6,506 bases of DNA, taken from contig JAEXSY010000203.1 in NCBI GenBank assembly GCA_023440105.1, forward strand, positions 1-6,506. Direction: 5' to 3'. Below, one piece after another: positions 6,200 through 6,506 of the stretch. The notes beneath the pieces are model-generated. The model did no database searches. It saw only the letters and a program-made list of their open reading frames with translations, and was not told the DNA's origin. Source of the stretch: Bacillota bacterium (lineage in GTDB: Bacteria; Bacillota; Clostridia; Clostridiales; Clostridiaceae). The position numbers were made by a program, and so were the translations under genes. The first letter of the stretch is position 1. The number at the start of each line of letters is the position of its first letter.

Positions 6200-6506
6200 T
6201 TAATAATCCCATTTTACCATATCAAAGGAAGCACGTCCTTTAGTAGCAAAAATTCTAATGTCTCTGCTATCTTTCTTAGGGAAGATTCTGCTGGTGAATA
6301 CCTCCGCTCCATCATTAATAAAGATTTCAACAGAAGAAACATCTACAAAGAGATGAAATCTTATACTATCTCCTTGAAAATCACAGGCTCTTACATTTCC
6401 ATATTCTAGGCCGAATTCTTCACCTGATACACTTCTATCCAGGATGAGTTTTTTCTGAAGAGAATCATATTTTATTACTGTCTTCTCCTCTTCCGAAGCT
6501 CTAAAC
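6200..6506 (-). CDS. scrB: Sucrose-6-phosphate hydrolase (GH32), C-terminal 101 residues only
   Basis: The visible frame (codons from 6505 down to stop 6200-6202) is the C-terminal beta-sandwich of a glycoside hydrolase family 32 enzyme. Diagnostic residues are LILDRS, then FHLFVDVSSVEIFINDG (50-66 of the visible part) and EVFTSRIFP (68-76), ending FDMVKWDY. The catalytic five-bladed propeller with its Asp/Asp/Glu residues lies beyond the right edge. Family members hydrolyse sucrose-6-phosphate, or sucrose and fructans, releasing fructose. Intracellular sucrose-6-phosphate hydrolase is favoured because a fructokinase follows 31 bp downstream on the same strand. A secreted invertase or fructanase cannot be excluded without the N-terminus. 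Confidence 0.9.
   Translation of the reverse strand, partial: FRASEEEKTVIKYDSLQKKLILDRSVSGEEFGLEYGNVRACDFQGDSIRFHLFVDVSSVEIFINDGAEVFTSRIFPKKDSRDIRIFATKGRASFDMVKWDY

Noticed and set aside
5906..6409. Plus-strand open frames opposite scrK and the scrB end
   Set aside because: Both overlap well-supported minus-strand genes, have no domain signal and no convincing ribosome binding site.

Overview
The window is low in G+C and looks like the chromosome of an anaerobic Firmicute, probably in the Clostridia (Clostridium or Lachnospiraceae-like). Reasons: strong Shine-Dalgarno (SD) sequences, use of TTG (and apparently ATT) starts, an oxygen-sensitive class III ribonucleotide reductase, sucrose-PTS-type sugar genes, and a membrane-anchored amidase of a type I associate with Clostridiales. 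The species cannot be named from sequence alone.

Layout: (1) 1-467, minus: N-terminal part of a membrane-anchored N-acetylmuramoyl-L-alanine amidase, cut by the left edge. (2) 468-903: a very AT-rich divergent intergenic region with a near-consensus promoter for the nrd operon, straddled by two NrdR-type boxes exactly 31 bp apart. (3) 904-3063 and 3130-3630, plus: nrdD and nrdG, the anaerobic ribonucleotide reductase and its radical-SAM activase, separated by a short hairpin-containing gap. (4) 3676-3700: a hairpin terminator between the convergent nrdG and regulator genes. (5) 3711-4334, minus: an XRE-type regulator with two transmembrane segments, with two palindromic operator-like sites upstream. 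(6) 4459-4884, minus: a GNAT acetyltransferase with its own promoter. (7) 5191-6168 and 6200-6506, minus: fructokinase (scrK type) preceded by the C-terminus of a GH32 sucrose-6-phosphate hydrolase (scrB type), forming an operon that ends in a hairpin/T-tract terminator at 5074-5117.

How the genes work together: NrdG generates the glycyl radical on NrdD, which then makes dNTPs without oxygen; NrdR would repress the operon when dNTP/dATP is plentiful. ScrB splits sucrose-6-phosphate into glucose-6-phosphate and fructose, and the fructokinase phosphorylates the fructose for glycolysis. The amidase, XRE regulator and GNAT protein are separate transcription units with no visible link to these pathways.

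The gene content is ordinary and I see no new multi-gene system. The most unusual point is the start of nrdG: no in-frame ATG, GTG or TTG exists before the Fe-S cluster motif, and a perfectly spaced SD points to an ATT codon. The ATG at 3352 would give a 92-residue protein lacking the catalytic cysteines. The nrdD start also needs correcting: the upstream ATG at 754 lies before the promoter, and TTG at 904 is the likely start.
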